Assembly (NCBI GenBank): GCA_013368325.1
Contig: JAACJK010000116.1
Coordinates: 62,001-126,000 of the forward strand
Direction: 5' to 3'
Length of the DNA: 64,000 nucleotides
From: Ephemerocybe angulata
Lineage: Eukaryota; Basidiomycota; Agaricomycetes; Agaricales; Psathyrellaceae
Below the pieces are notes generated by a model that worked only from the letters and a program-made list of their open reading frames with translations, was not told the origin of the DNA and did not search any database. Positions within the stretch are counted from its first letter, which is position 1. Each line of letters begins with the position of its first letter. Below are positions 1 to 10,448 of the stretch, piece after piece. The position numbers and the translations under genes were made by a program.

Positions 1-619
1 AAGGAACCTGGCCGAGCCCGAAGATGACCTTGAAAACATCTCGCGTTCAACTCGCGTTCAGATATCCGGAGGGAAGGGCGGATGGGCAGGCGGGCAAACT
101 CGATCAGTCATCGGGCAGAAGATAGCATAACAGGTGACGACAGGCGCAGTCATCAGGATGCGCGTACTACAGGCAGAAAACGAGGACCAGAGGTTGCAAG
201 GACAGGGGTAGGAAGCACTTAGTAAGCAGTCGAAGCCGCAGCCAAACAGGAGCATGCGCACATTTCACCTTCTATAAGAGGAAGGAGATATGAGCATGGG
301 AGCCTTGCTTGGAAGCAAGGAATGGTGGTTGGAAACCGTGACGATCAGGACTTCGGGCGCTTAAAAGGTGGCATTACGTCATGCGTCCTCAGCGGACGCG
401 CAGGGCACTCTTCGGTCGTTCAACGATATTTATGATCTCACTGAGCCGGGGGTGTGGTGCGATACATCTTGTTTCTGCGAAGGGGATCAGGATTTGCCAA
501 CATGCCGCAACACCATTCAAACCATACATTTGATACACCAGTCTCCACAGCATACATCTACACATATCACAGTTAACAGTACAAGATACATTTCAGTTAC
601 TTCGAAATACCCTCCCCCT
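1..619. other. Intergenic, no gene recognised
   Basis: Only short unrelated open frames are present. Nothing resembles a protein family, RNA gene or repeat that I can name. Confidence 0.5.
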
Positions 620-1224
620 TCAAGCTGGTGAAATGATAAAGAGCTCGGCCTCATCATAGTTGGGCCCCGTGGTCAGCGACTTGACTGCAACCTGAGGGCC
701 AAAAGGCCAGTCGCTGATGGGAGCGGGAACAGTCCATCCCTTCTCCTGTTCGTTTGCGAGATGGATACTAAATTTCAAACAAAACACGATGGTGTAAGCG
801 CTCATTCGTCCACCCTAGAGGAGAGTCGCGGTATGCGCTTACGTGTGCACATTTTCCCCACGCCTGAATTGACGCATAACCCTCCAAAGCTTATGATTGG
901 ACCCCTCATCCTCAATATCGATGATGTCGGCGAAGAGGAGGTCCCTCCTGTGGGTAACGGCCGCACCTCTGGCGGTAATCCTGTAGAAGCCATCGTCTTG
1001 CTTTTCGAATTCCAACTACATGCCAAGTGGATCTGGAGTCAGCACTAGCCATGATTTGAGCTGGAAAGGCGTAAAGCTGCAAGCACATTGTCGGCTTGCG
1101 GGAAATCGGCGGGCAAGGCGAAAATCGGTTTGGGCCGGATACTCCTTTCTTCCTCGATAAAGCGCCCCACGATGCTCTTGTCCTTGAGGGAACGGACGGT
1201 GTAAGAGCCAGTTGCGAGGGACAT
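620..1224 (-). CDS. I66-type (cospin/clitocypin-like) beta-trefoil serine protease inhibitor
   Basis: Three exons (1224-1087, 1015-843, 767-620) joined at GT-AG introns keep one frame and give 152 residues, the usual length of the mushroom I66 inhibitors. The start reads MSLATGSYTVRSLKDKSIVG, followed by FEKQDDGFYRIT in exon 2 and QVAVKSLTTGPNYDEAELF near the end; these are the trefoil repeat signatures and the 'GPxY...ELF' C-terminal strand of that family. There is no signal peptide, as in other family members, which are cytosolic proteins thought to protect against feeding animals or to control endogenous proteases. The intron 1 donor (GTGCTT) is weak, so that junction is the least certain point. 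The reactive loop, and so the target protease, cannot be read from sequence. The family assignment is from memory of its conserved strands, not from a search. Confidence 0.75.
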
Positions 1225-1315
1225 CGTGCTAGTGGTAATGTCGGAGCTGGTTCTCTGAGTACAGTTGAGGATGAAAAGTTTGGATCGATGTAAGTATCAC
1301 TTGTGCACAGTGCAG

Positions 1316-1324
1316 TTTTATATA
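1316..1324 (-). promoter_or_regulatory. TATA box of the I66-like inhibitor gene
   Basis: TATATAAAA read on the minus strand lies 92 bp upstream of the ATG at 1224. The same spacing (about 90 bp) recurs at three other genes in this window, which supports both the element and the chosen start. Confidence 0.6.
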
Positions 1325-2313
1325 CCCTTGTGTTCTTCGGGACAGTTCCACGATGCGGTGCTTGCCGACAGCGTGGGCCCTTGTTCTTTCCCGTCCTCCA
1401 GGTCACCTGTAGCGTTCCTCGGTTAACACAGGGGGTATGGCGTCATGTCCCTCGTTCCTGAGTGGCTCGCCACATCGTGGTCGCAGCTGACCTTTCATAA
1501 CCGAGACTACTCGCCTCCACGCCGCCTTTTCTTTTTGTCGTGTAGCCCAGAGCAGCCCAGAACTGACAGTCGAAGCCTTCCAGTAGAAGGTCGGAGACGT
1601 GGGTTCCCGTTCATTATATCTCTCTTCGCTTCCCTTCAACCTCAGAAACATAAAATCATGAAATCAAGCTGAACAGCTGACTGGAACGCGGTGATTGGCC
1701 TTGCCAGCGCCACCGAGGATCGATGTACAGTCTGCTTCGAGTGTCATAAGCCAAGGGTTAGGTTGCCGTTGAACATCCGGATACGAACCCGAGGTTTTGG
1801 AGTTCCCCAACACAGATGGGTGGTTTATAAGGTTACTGAGAGCACACCACCCTAGGCTGGCACGCGGGGGTCCTACGGTATGGGAGGTAGGGATGGTCCG
1901 TTGGAATCAATGCAAACCGAAGAGGATCTGAGTCACTGAGACAGACGGGCGTTCTTGACGCGCCAATAATTTGGGCGCTTATTCTTCCGTTCCTGGACAC
2001 GGTGTGGCGTGCTCGCCGACTCGACGTGCACCTGCAAAACACCACCTCGCTCCTCTCGGACCTTCCGTAACTACTTCTACATGTAGGGACTCGACACTGT
2101 TCAGCCACGGTGGCGGTAACCTAGCACGATCATCGATCATCAGCGTTGTAACTTGTAGGTGCAGAGGAAATGCGTGTGTAGATAGAGATAAGATAACGTC
2201 CAACAGATTTCCGGACACACGGCATGCGCGTAAATAAGTAAGTACATACAGCAAGTACAACCAGCCAGGGTATAACAAATATCCAAATGGTATCAGCCTT
2301 GTCATCCTCCTCC
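1325..2313. other. Intergenic between inhibitor and membrane protein genes
   Basis: Several overlapping open frames of 75-112 codons exist on both strands, but none has a recognisable domain or a coherent intron chain. I see no supported gene here. Confidence 0.45.
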
Positions 2314-3076
2314 TCACGCGTACGGAGGTGGCTTCGAGTCCGAGCGCGTGGGGGGCACACCCGCTCCAGGTCCTGCACCCGCACCTACTCCCACAGCAGG
2401 GCGTTCAGCCTCAGGCGGGCCTGTGGGCATGCCCTCGAGGGATTCAATGGGGCTCGGCGACCGATCACGGTTAGGAGGAGCCCCGACCTGCGGCGCGGCA
2501 GGGAAAGATGGTGGGGGCGGGTGCGCGGGGGGCTGCCAGCCCACCTCCGGCTGTGCGGGTGTCCGCGCGTGGGCTTGCGGGAGGGGCGAGGGGGGTGCGG
2601 GGTGCCAGGACTCTGGGGCTGGGGGCGGGGCGCCGGTCCAGACTTGGGCTTGTGGCATGGCGGGCGGGGGCTGCTGCCAGGCGGGTGGGGTGCCGACGTT
2701 TGGGCCTTGTGGAGGGTAGGGAGGGGGAGGGGCAACCCAGGTGCCGGTGTTTGTGCGCGCGGGCCCCTGCGTGTGGAGGGAGAAGGATTGTTGGTGTTGG
2801 GGTGGGAAGGATTGTTGGGCTGCAGGAGAGTAAATGTCAGTATTTCTTTCTTTTTCCGTGGTGAATGAGGTACGTACTAGGGTAGGAGGGAGTGATGAGG
2901 TTGAGCCGTTGCTGTGCTTGCCGACGGCGCAGGAGGCGGTGGAGGAGCCCGAGGACGATGAGGCCTGCGAAGACCGCGCCGATGATGGCGCCGAAGCTTA
3001 TGCGCCGGGGCTGGTAGGTATAATCGTCGGTTGCGCGCGGAATCAGTGCGTGCAGAGTCCGCGTTGACTGGGGCAT
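2314..3076 (-). CDS. Small single-pass membrane protein with proline-rich PPxY tail
   Basis: Two exons (3076-2878 and 2819-2314) with a 58-bp GTACGT...CAG intron give 234 residues. A short N-terminal region (MPQSTRTLHALIPRATDDYT) is followed by one hydrophobic segment (FGAIIGAVFAGLIVLGLL, about residues 28-45), then a basic stop-transfer run (HRLLRRRQAQQR) and a long Pro/Gln/Gly-rich tail. The tail carries PPPPYPPQG and ends KPPPYA, so it has two PPxY motifs of the kind bound by WW domains of Rsp5/Nedd4 ubiquitin ligases. The tail should face the cytosol. It resembles the tails of the two larger membrane proteins at 8-12.4 kb but lacks their ectodomain. The short region before the membrane segment is not a standard signal peptide. 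Function is unknown. Confidence 0.6.
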
Positions 3077-3954
3077 CTTGAGTTCTGCGTTGGGCCGAAA
3101 ACGAGAGGAGCGCGTGTCGTCCCCTGAGCAATCCCTAAGCCTCAGTGACCGTCAAGTCAACGAAGATGATGCGAAAAACTATGGGGTGTATGGTCAGGAC
3201 ACACGGAACGTCGATGGTGAAGGACGACCGACGTGGATTGAGCTCGACATTTTGTGGGATCGCCTAGCATGGTGGTGTGCGGGCGTTTGATTGTTGTTCA
3301 GCCGAGAGTGGAGATCATTTCGCACGATCAACGGTCAGATTTGGGAAGAGTGCCCCTGTCTTCAAGTTCTTCACCGCAGCAAGTAACAAACGTAGATCAC
3401 AGTACTCTGAGCGTAGACTCAACCAACTCAACCTGTTCAAGCTGAATAAGCGTAGACTGTTGGTGAGCTGATATGCCTTACTGACAGGACTCTTTCATTC
3501 CGAGACAACTTGGGCCTCCTCGTATTAGGGGCTCTGTCTTCCGGCTTTTGATGGTCGTTCAGTCAAGCCCAAGAAGCCAGATTATTGCACTTATACTGGC
3601 GAGAACTCATATACGTACAGCCACGGACTATAGCTGTGAAGGAAGAAGATGCTCAACAAATGCAAGCCCAAAAATGCGGGTACAATCTCTATATATTATG
3701 CGAAGATTCGCGAGTGAATGACGACACATCGATTCACGATGTACTCGAGTATCATGCCAATGTGTCATCTGTAAGTGAACTTAGTTATACCACTACGATC
3801 CCTAAATCACATCTATTCGACCCATAGCCCACACACCTGATCGGACCTTGAGCTGCCCTGGGACCGACGAACGTTCGGTTCTACAGCGGGGTTGAAGACG
3901 GTACAGACGCAGGTCCGAACCCTACATGAATCATATCAATCGACTTTCCGAAAA
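3077..3954. other. Intergenic, no gene recognised
   Basis: Short frames only. No motif, repeat or RNA gene was seen. Confidence 0.45.
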
Positions 3955-4227
3955 TTATAAGCATCTAGACCCACCCTGGCCTTCCGGTGTCATCGTGGTG
4001 GGCGTCTCGCTTGTGGGCAACAATCCGTTCCACCACCAATTTGGCGTCGAACCGAAGACCGGACCCCAGGGGGACGGAGTCACCTCCTCCGCTACCCCGC
4101 TATAGAATGAGGCGGAATTGATCCAGGACCCGGGCCTGGGCAGAGGGAGGGCGTTTCCAAGCTCCCAAGTGTATGACCAGGCGAGGATGAGTGGGAGAAG
4201 GACACTGTGAGTTCTGTGCCGGTGCAT
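3955..4227 (-). CDS. Candidate small secreted protein
   Basis: A 90-codon frame starting MHRHRTHSVLLPLILAWSYT has a basic N-terminus and hydrophobic core that could be a signal peptide, followed by a short proline- and tryptophan-containing body (PRPGSWINSASF, STPNWWWNGLLP). The promoter is convincing: an inverted CCAAT, a TATATATA box about 90 bp upstream, a CT-rich leader, and CAAACC directly before the ATG. The open frame continues upstream of this ATG to 4671, but that part crosses the TATA box and is unlikely to be coding. I recognise no family; an intron may follow, so the C-terminus is uncertain. Confidence 0.35.
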   Translation of the reverse strand: MHRHRTHSVLLPLILAWSYTWELGNALPLPRPGSWINSASFYSGVAEEVTPSPWGPVFGSTPNWWWNGLLPTSETPTTMTPEGQGGSRCL

Positions 4228-5742
4228 GGTTTGCTGGTAGAGGATAAATAGACGGAGAGAAAAGGTGTCTGAGTTTGACAAGCCAGCTGTGTAGATACTT
4301 ACCCAAAGCAAGGGGTATATATAGCCCAATGGCTTCATACATAGTTGTGCCTCGAGCTCGACACCATCACCTCGCTCGACCGGCGCATCTCGTGGATCCG
4401 TTGGTGCCCGTGTGTTCTGATATGAATTACGGTGCAGTCGTATATAAATATTGGAACTATCACGATGTCCACGTAGGTCTAACCGGAATCCTGTCATGCA
4501 AGTTTGGTGTCCAGATACAGTAGTGCGCTGCTCATCCTTCTGGCTCCTGCTGGGTTGCCCACGAGCGCTTGATGGGACCTTTTGCACCTTATATATACTC
4601 GAGAGTTTGGGATGGGTAGGTTCTGATTCATGGGGGCAATGCCAAAGGGTACATGGAGCCGTGGTCAGCATTTCTCAGAGAGTTGTTTGAGGAACTCGGC
4701 CATCTGCAGAGTGATGGAATCAGGTCACATCGGGGGGTCATGGGCGCTTAATTGGTGATTTCAATAGTGGTCTCTCTTTCGGCACTTTTAAGCAGGAGAA
4801 GCAGGCAAGCGGTGGACCATATAGACATCAGCAAATACATATGGCATGTAGACTTGTAAGAGGAACATGTGTCTGCCACTGACTGCCAGCGCTCCAGGTG
4901 ACAGCAAGTCCGTACTATAGTATGCGTCCTGATCGTCGATCGAGAACGTTCACATCATTCAGGCGTAGATATCTGATGCAGGCGCAGCTACTAGTTTTTA
5001 GACTTTATCTTCTGAATGCATTGGTTGCTGTTTCTCCATGCCCTGTATTTGCGGAATACAGTAACGTGCAGATCCAATGTCCTTTGGGTCGTTTTTGGGC
5101 ACCGTATGAGTTCCTCTCATAAGGGGTGTAGGCAGACAGGACATGACGACCGAGCTGAGGCCTCTCGAACCAAGATATGGGAGCACCACTGCCCTTCTCC
5201 TTCGCCCACCGTATAGAGAGGGGGCCCTTTCTAAGCGGGTCAGACCAACTGCGACGAATAAAACACATGATTTTCGCAAGCCATGTATGAAAGCAAATTC
5301 AAATAGGGTGCGTACTTTCCCTGGACCCTTCCCCATCCTCTACGGCACCCAGTTAGTATACGGTAAGAACAAGCTTTCAGACGCTGCCAGTGCAGGGGAA
5401 GAGCAGAGGATCAGCCAGGAGCCTGAACAAAAGACACACCACAACAAAATCAATCTTTTCCTAGTCTCCGTTGCTGACCTAACGATCACAGAATCCGATG
5501 ATGAGTCGATCGGTGTGAATGTAAGGTCTGCCCCAATTTGCGGGCTTTTGCAGGAGGGTCCCTTTCGGACATCTCCGAAGTTTTCATCAAAAATCGCTGG
5601 CGTTTGGAACGGTCATGTGATATACAAATATATTCGATTTATGAGACATTTTATGATCGAATTAAGTAGGCGCCGCAGAATGTCTCGTATAGCAGAAGGA
5701 TAACAGGAAATAAGACAGGATTGTTCATAATACTAAACCACA
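4228..5742. other. Gene-poor stretch
   Basis: Apart from the TATA element at 4316-4323 I find no supported gene. The longest frame (5143-5703 plus, 186 codons) has no recognisable domain, no bias towards hydrophobic or charged blocks and no obvious promoter, so it is not called. Confidence 0.4.
4316..4323 (-). promoter_or_regulatory. TATA box upstream of the candidate secreted protein
   Basis: TATATATA on the minus strand, with an ATTGGG (inverted CCAAT) just upstream, lies about 90 bp before the ATG at 4227. Confidence 0.45.
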
Positions 5743-5991
5743 ATGTCGACGCCCTATCGAGGTACCCCAGGACCTCTCCAGGCCCGTAATTCAGCCAACA
5801 GCGGATGGCCAGAAACACCTGTGCCGTCGTGGGCGCCTTTCCAAACCGAGCGCGAAATCCCGCCTAGTTCGAGCCCATGGATGGGTCCGCCACCTCCCGT
5901 ACCCATTTTCACTCCATCTGGAATACTCGAGCCGAAAACGCGAGTGCCGAAAACGCGAGGAGCAAAAGCGACGCACATGGTTGTTCCCTAA
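5743..5991 (+). CDS. Possible small Pro-rich protein
   Basis: An uninterrupted 82-codon frame begins with ATG in ACACAATG context (MSTPYRGTPGPLQARNSANS) and holds PSWAPFQTEREIPPSSSPW, a pattern of short Pro/Ser/Trp segments reminiscent of N-termini of some uncharacterised agaricomycete proteins. Near its end the DNA contains the direct repeat CCGAAAACGCGAG twice. I do not recognise a defined domain. It could be the first exon of a longer gene or a chance frame. Confidence 0.3.
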   Translation: MSTPYRGTPGPLQARNSANSGWPETPVPSWAPFQTEREIPPSSSPWMGPPPPVPIFTPSGILEPKTRVPKTRGAKATHMVVP

Positions 5992-6627
5992 TTCCACCAA
6001 CGGGGTCACCACCAGCACTACCGGCTTCGCAGGGATCCGTACTGAGATGTTGGGCCTTGGATGCTTTGCAAGGTGTCGGAGGACAAGGAGGGACTGAGGA
6101 ATGCAGGTATTGGATTCATGGTGGGAGTAGTTTAACGATAAACAGAGGCAAGAGTAAACGAACGCGACGCGGCTGGCCAAGGGCACGTGTAGCGTCACAT
6201 GCCCTTTTCCCCAGGATCCGATTGATCTCCGATCGGATTTTGGCCTTCGATAGAGCCGAAAGGGACCCTCTGCATAAATCCCGCGTATTGGGCTAGACTA
6301 ATCTTTTCCTCCCAAGTCCCCTGCCCTCAGTCCCCAGCTTACGCAGGCCAGCATCCGCTTTCTCCCCAACCCATTACCACCAGATGTCTACCCAACGGCG
6401 GGAAAACGCAATTACTGATAGTATCTAGGAATATCAGGATCACCCCAAAACAAGCAGCTATCGTTAATTTGGATATTCCATCCATGGCAGTCCTAATACC
6501 CATAGTCGATTTGGGCTGAGTCCATCTTCAAGACTCCGCAACGCATCCTTTTCCACATCTCTGCAAGCACCACGGCCCCACAAAGCCAACAGATACACTG
6601 GCCAACCCCAGAAGAAGATTGGACAAC
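5992..6627. other. Intergenic upstream of the BTB gene
   Basis: No supported gene. The last part should carry the promoter and leader of the BTB gene, but no TATA box stands out. Confidence 0.4.
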
Positions 6628-7902
6628 ATGCAGCCTACACCCGAGGACCACCAGACGGCAGCTGGAGTCGACTGGGACGGCAGGTCGCCGTCGCCCTCAG
6701 TGAGTTGGCATCGCACAGCTCTCCACCCCAGCATCTAACCTCCCCCACAGCTCAGCGGCCCCGACCGACACCCAGCCAGCGCCCCCACCGACACCCAGCA
6801 GCCCGCGCCCGACGAACGCCAGGTTTCGCCGTCCTTTCCGCGAAGCGACAGCACGGACGTCGTGCTCCTCTCTTCCGACACCGTCCTCTTCCACCTCCAC
6901 GCCTCCAAGCTCAATGCCGCCGCCGCCCCTTCCGCCGCCCAGCGCACCTGGGCCTCCAATACCAGCACCCCCATCCTCGTCCCCGAGCCTTCGCCCATCC
7001 TGGCGCTCATGCTCCACACAGTCTACGCCACCCGCCCCGCGAGCGGGGCTTCGCCGCTCCCCACCCTGATCGCAGCGATCGATGCCCTCATCAAGTACGA
7101 TATCGAGCCCCGCCGCCTCGTCCTGCCCGGCACCCCGATCTACGGCGCCCTCCAAACCCATCTGCCCACGGACGCCTACGACGTATACGTGCTTGCAGCG
7201 CACCACGGGCTTGAGGACCTCGCAGTCGAGGCGTCCAGGCAGGCCCTCGCGCATCCCGTGCGGGACATCAGCGATGCCGCCGCCGCACGCATGGGCGCGA
7301 CGTATCTCCTCCGCCTCTATAACCTGTACAACGCGCGCAAGGATGCATTACGGAAGCTCCTGCTGCAGGGCCCTCCTTTTCATGTTGCTGCGGCTGCGGC
7401 GAATGGGGTGAACGGCTTTGGCGCTGCGCCCGCCGCCCAGAATCCAGTGGGGTGCGGCCCTGAAGGAGAGGGAAGGTTAGGCAGCGCTTGGGAAGCGAGG
7501 ACATGTTCCGTCGCTTGGAACTTAAGGGTCGGTAAGTTTATTTGCATGCATGGTTCTGTATGTTACGGCTGCATATTGTCGAGCATGGAACGAACACCCA
7601 CACATACTGTATACGTGTACTCACCCTGCACACAGACTTTGAACCCGACGAGCTGCGCAGGGCCCTTGAGGTGGACGGATCTGCCTTTGATTGCCTCGAA
7701 TGCGAAGAGGCGTATGAGAAACGCGTTGAGGAGGTTGTCGAGAGCTGGAAAAACACCAAGGTCAGCCCGCATTTCTCCTCGAGGGATGCCTGTGTCACGG
7801 TACTGACCAAACGATGCTTTGCGCTTCGAAGGCTACAATATAAGTTGATGAGTTCGGCGCTAACCATTAGATGCTCACAAACAGGGTATATATCACGTAT
7901 AA
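6628..7902 (+). CDS. BTB/POZ domain protein
   Basis: Four exons (6628-6699, 6751-7531, 7636-7760, 7885-7902) joined at GT-AG introns keep one frame and give 331 residues. The BTB-like core begins at about residue 60 with DVVLLSSDTVLFHLHASKL, the usual 'D-x-V/I-L-x-S-x-D...F-x-v-H-k' opening, continues through a helical part (LHTVYATRP, ALIKYDIEPRRLVL) and a C-terminal region with two helices (LAAHHGLEDLAVEASRQAL; MGATYLLRLYNLYNARKDAL). The end has a small cysteine pair in FDCLECEEAYEKRV and finishes KNTKGIYHV. This layout is common in large lineage-specific families of agaricomycete BTB proteins. They are presumed protein-interaction modules or Cullin-3 adaptors; the actual partner is unknown. 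The last 18-nt coding exon is inferred from splice phase and could be wrong. Confidence 0.75.
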
Positions 7903-7992
7903 GTGGAGCATGGGTATTTACTAAGGCAACAATCTCAGCAGCAAATGTAATCTATGCGTAATGCGAACGAGGTATGTAGTGTTCGTGTCAGC

Positions 7993-9979
7993 TCACGTAG
8001 CGTGGTGGACTCTCCGCTGGAGGAGAGCCGCTAGTCGGAGGATTTTGAGGCAGACTTGCCGGCGTCTGCGTGGGGGTACAGGGTCAGGAGCCTGTGCTCC
8101 AGCAGGAAGAGGAGGGGGAGGAGGAGAAGACACCGCTGCATCATATGCATGGGAGGGAGTTCCTAGCGATATTACGGACCGAGACCCATGTCCAGTCACA
8201 GCAGTATTTGCCGTGGTAGCTGGAGTCGGGGAAGTGTTGAGCCAGGCTTCTGGCATGGGGGGCGGTGGTTCGTTCAGGGGGCCTTGTGGGGGACTCCATG
8301 GCGGCGGAGGGAAATCCTCGTCGGCTCCCTCCGGCTGTGCGTTCCCGCCTCGGCGCGCTCGCTCGGCCGCGCGCGCTTGTGCCTGTGTTTCGCGTGCTTG
8401 CATGACTTGGAGGGCTATTGTCTGGTCTGTAAGAATGGCGAAGAAGGAGACGGCATAATGTAAAGCAGTGAAAGTCAGATAACTCGGAGTGGAGAGAGGA
8501 GATTGACACGCACCACTATACTTTCTCGCGCGCTCGAATCGTACTAGTCTCCATACAACGACGAGGAAGAGCAAACCGCCTACCACACCCCCAACAATCT
8601 TTCCGACGCTCAACTGGCCTGATCCCGAACTGTCCGAGACGCTGGTGGGCGTCGGTGCTGGTGAATTGCCGGAAAACGGTGTGACTGTCTCTTGATTTGT
8701 CTCGTAAGTCAAGTAATCGAAGTAGAAAGCCTATTAGTGAGGCAAAGCTTTGTTAGCACACCCACTGTTCGATGCTCCGTGAGCCGTCAAACTATATTTT
8801 TCCAACGTACCTGTTCCTCCGTTGCCTCGACCACCGTCACTCGGAGTTCGTGAAACGCTTTCGTACCGCCAACGGGAGCCGGGAGCTCATATAGCTTGGT
8901 GATATTCCAGCTTTCCCGGTCGATGGCTTGTGAACCATTGGCGTACTCGATTCTGTCGCTCTGTGGTGTACCGTTGAGCGAGTACGTTATGCTGAGCCGT
9001 CCGGGCGCACGGCCGACGGCACCGTAGACAGAGACGGTCGTGTTACCTGGTCCAGAAATACAACCAACGAATGAGTACACTGAAGACCCATAGACTGGAC
9101 GACAGATACAAGGACGGACGAGGATCGAGATAGCAGCGCACCTTGGAATGAATGTACGAACGTCTGGCCCACCTCGTTCGCGCGCGCCCAGCTACCACTC
9201 ACGGGTTTGCCATTAGGTCCCTTGCCAGGGAAATACAGACTCTCCTTCCCGTCCTCCCATACCGCGGGTGGCCAGAGCCGGTCGTATTGGATTGCATCTG
9301 TGTCTTTGTTGTCGACGAGCAGCGCGATGGGCCCCGCAATCTCCGTCCCAACTGGCCTATAGCGGACATAGTCGATGTGCAACTGTCCGGTGCTGTCGGT
9401 AGGCAGGAACAACGAGACGTTGTGTGACCCCCCTGCGCGGGTGAGGGGTGTAGGGGGAATGTCGTGCATGCTCCATAGGACAACACCGCTCTATATAGAC
9501 GGCCAGGAGAGACGGACGGATGGTAGAATTGGATAGGGTAGGCTGATCAGTCCAAAGTCATGAGGGGGACGGGGGCTGGCTGAATGCCTTAGCTAGGTCT
9601 AAGCCGGACAACAGCGTACCTTTCCAATATCGCTGTCCGTAAAGTTGAGTACACAAGGCTGCACAGGCCCACCGTCGATCTTGTACTCCAATTGCAAGCC
9701 CGCGGTCGGTCGCCCGACAAGGGTAAACTCCGGTCCTACAGTAAGGGGAGGGAGCCTGTGAGTGCTCCGTTTTTCTAGTATAAAATAGGACTGCTTACCT
9801 GTGAATGGGAATCGGAGCTCAGGGCTAGATTGGAAGGATGAGCCATCTAACGGAGTCCCCGTCGTGATTGTCGCGTTGTGCGCGCCAACTGCCCCAATTC
9901 TGGGCTCCCGTGTCCATTGGGTGCCGATGAGATGCACCCCAGGAATGAGGCGAGCGTCGTCGACGACAATGTAGGGCAT
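7993..9979 (-). CDS. Single-pass membrane protein with repeated beta-rich ectodomain and PPPPW tail (paralogue A)
   Basis: Six exons (9979-9799, 9735-9620, 9490-9142, 9046-8811, 8730-8514, 8426-7993) splice in frame to 510 residues. The N-terminal part starts MPYIVVDDARLIPGV, without a signal peptide, and contains two similar beta-rich units with motifs such as HNATITT, PEFTLVGRPTAGLQLEY, TTVSVYGAVGRAPG and FYFDYLTYE. These match the 'SGTSISVYG...YSLDG...FDYLTYE' pattern of a very large agaricomycete surface-protein family. One membrane segment (GGVVGGLLFLVVVWRLV) is followed by a basic stretch and a cytosolic tail with PPPPWSPPQGPL. It is the tandem paralogue of the gene at 10449-12394: intron number and phases (1,0,1,0,1) are identical. 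Ligand and function are unknown; a carbohydrate-binding or adhesion role is only a guess. Confidence 0.75.
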
Positions 9980-10448
9980 CGGTTACCACAAAGTCTTACA
10001 GAAAGGTGAGAGGAGGAGAAAAGAGGTGTTCCGCGAGGTGGCCAAGGCTTGGCTTGATTGCAACGGTGAACACATCCAATCCGAGTACACGGGGTATAAC
10101 CACCGAAAGACGCTTCGCTGCAGACTCCATGTGTCCTCGAGCATCCGAGGCCGACTTCTCAACTTCTGGATTCCGAGGGCGGCATAGTCTGAGAGGTAAG
10201 ATGCTCAACCGGCGTCGTCTCGAAGGACAATCCCGGCGGCGTGCGAAGCCTCGGAGCAGTGATGGACTTTGATGGACCGGCAAACTCCGGCAAAGCGAGC
10301 CCGCCGTGATAGGGGCCATCGTCGCCATTTGAGCGCCAAGACTACGCATTACGACTACATCTAGTACAGTGATTAATTTTCGTACAACTGAGTCAAAGCT
10401 CCGAGCAAGATCCAAGTCTAGCTTAGCTGCGCACTGCGGATAGCACCA
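9980..10448. other. Spacer between the tandem paralogues
   Basis: 469 bp with no coding feature. It must hold the promoter of paralogue A and the 3' end of paralogue B. No clear TATA box was seen. Confidence 0.5.

Noticed and set aside
4228..4671. Upstream extension of the 3955-4671 minus ORF to 238 codons
   Set aside because: It crosses a well-placed TATA box and CT-rich leader, so the internal ATG at 4227 is the more likely start.
5143..5703. 186-codon plus-strand ORF
   Set aside because: No recognisable domain, no promoter signs, composition not distinct from neighbouring non-coding frames.
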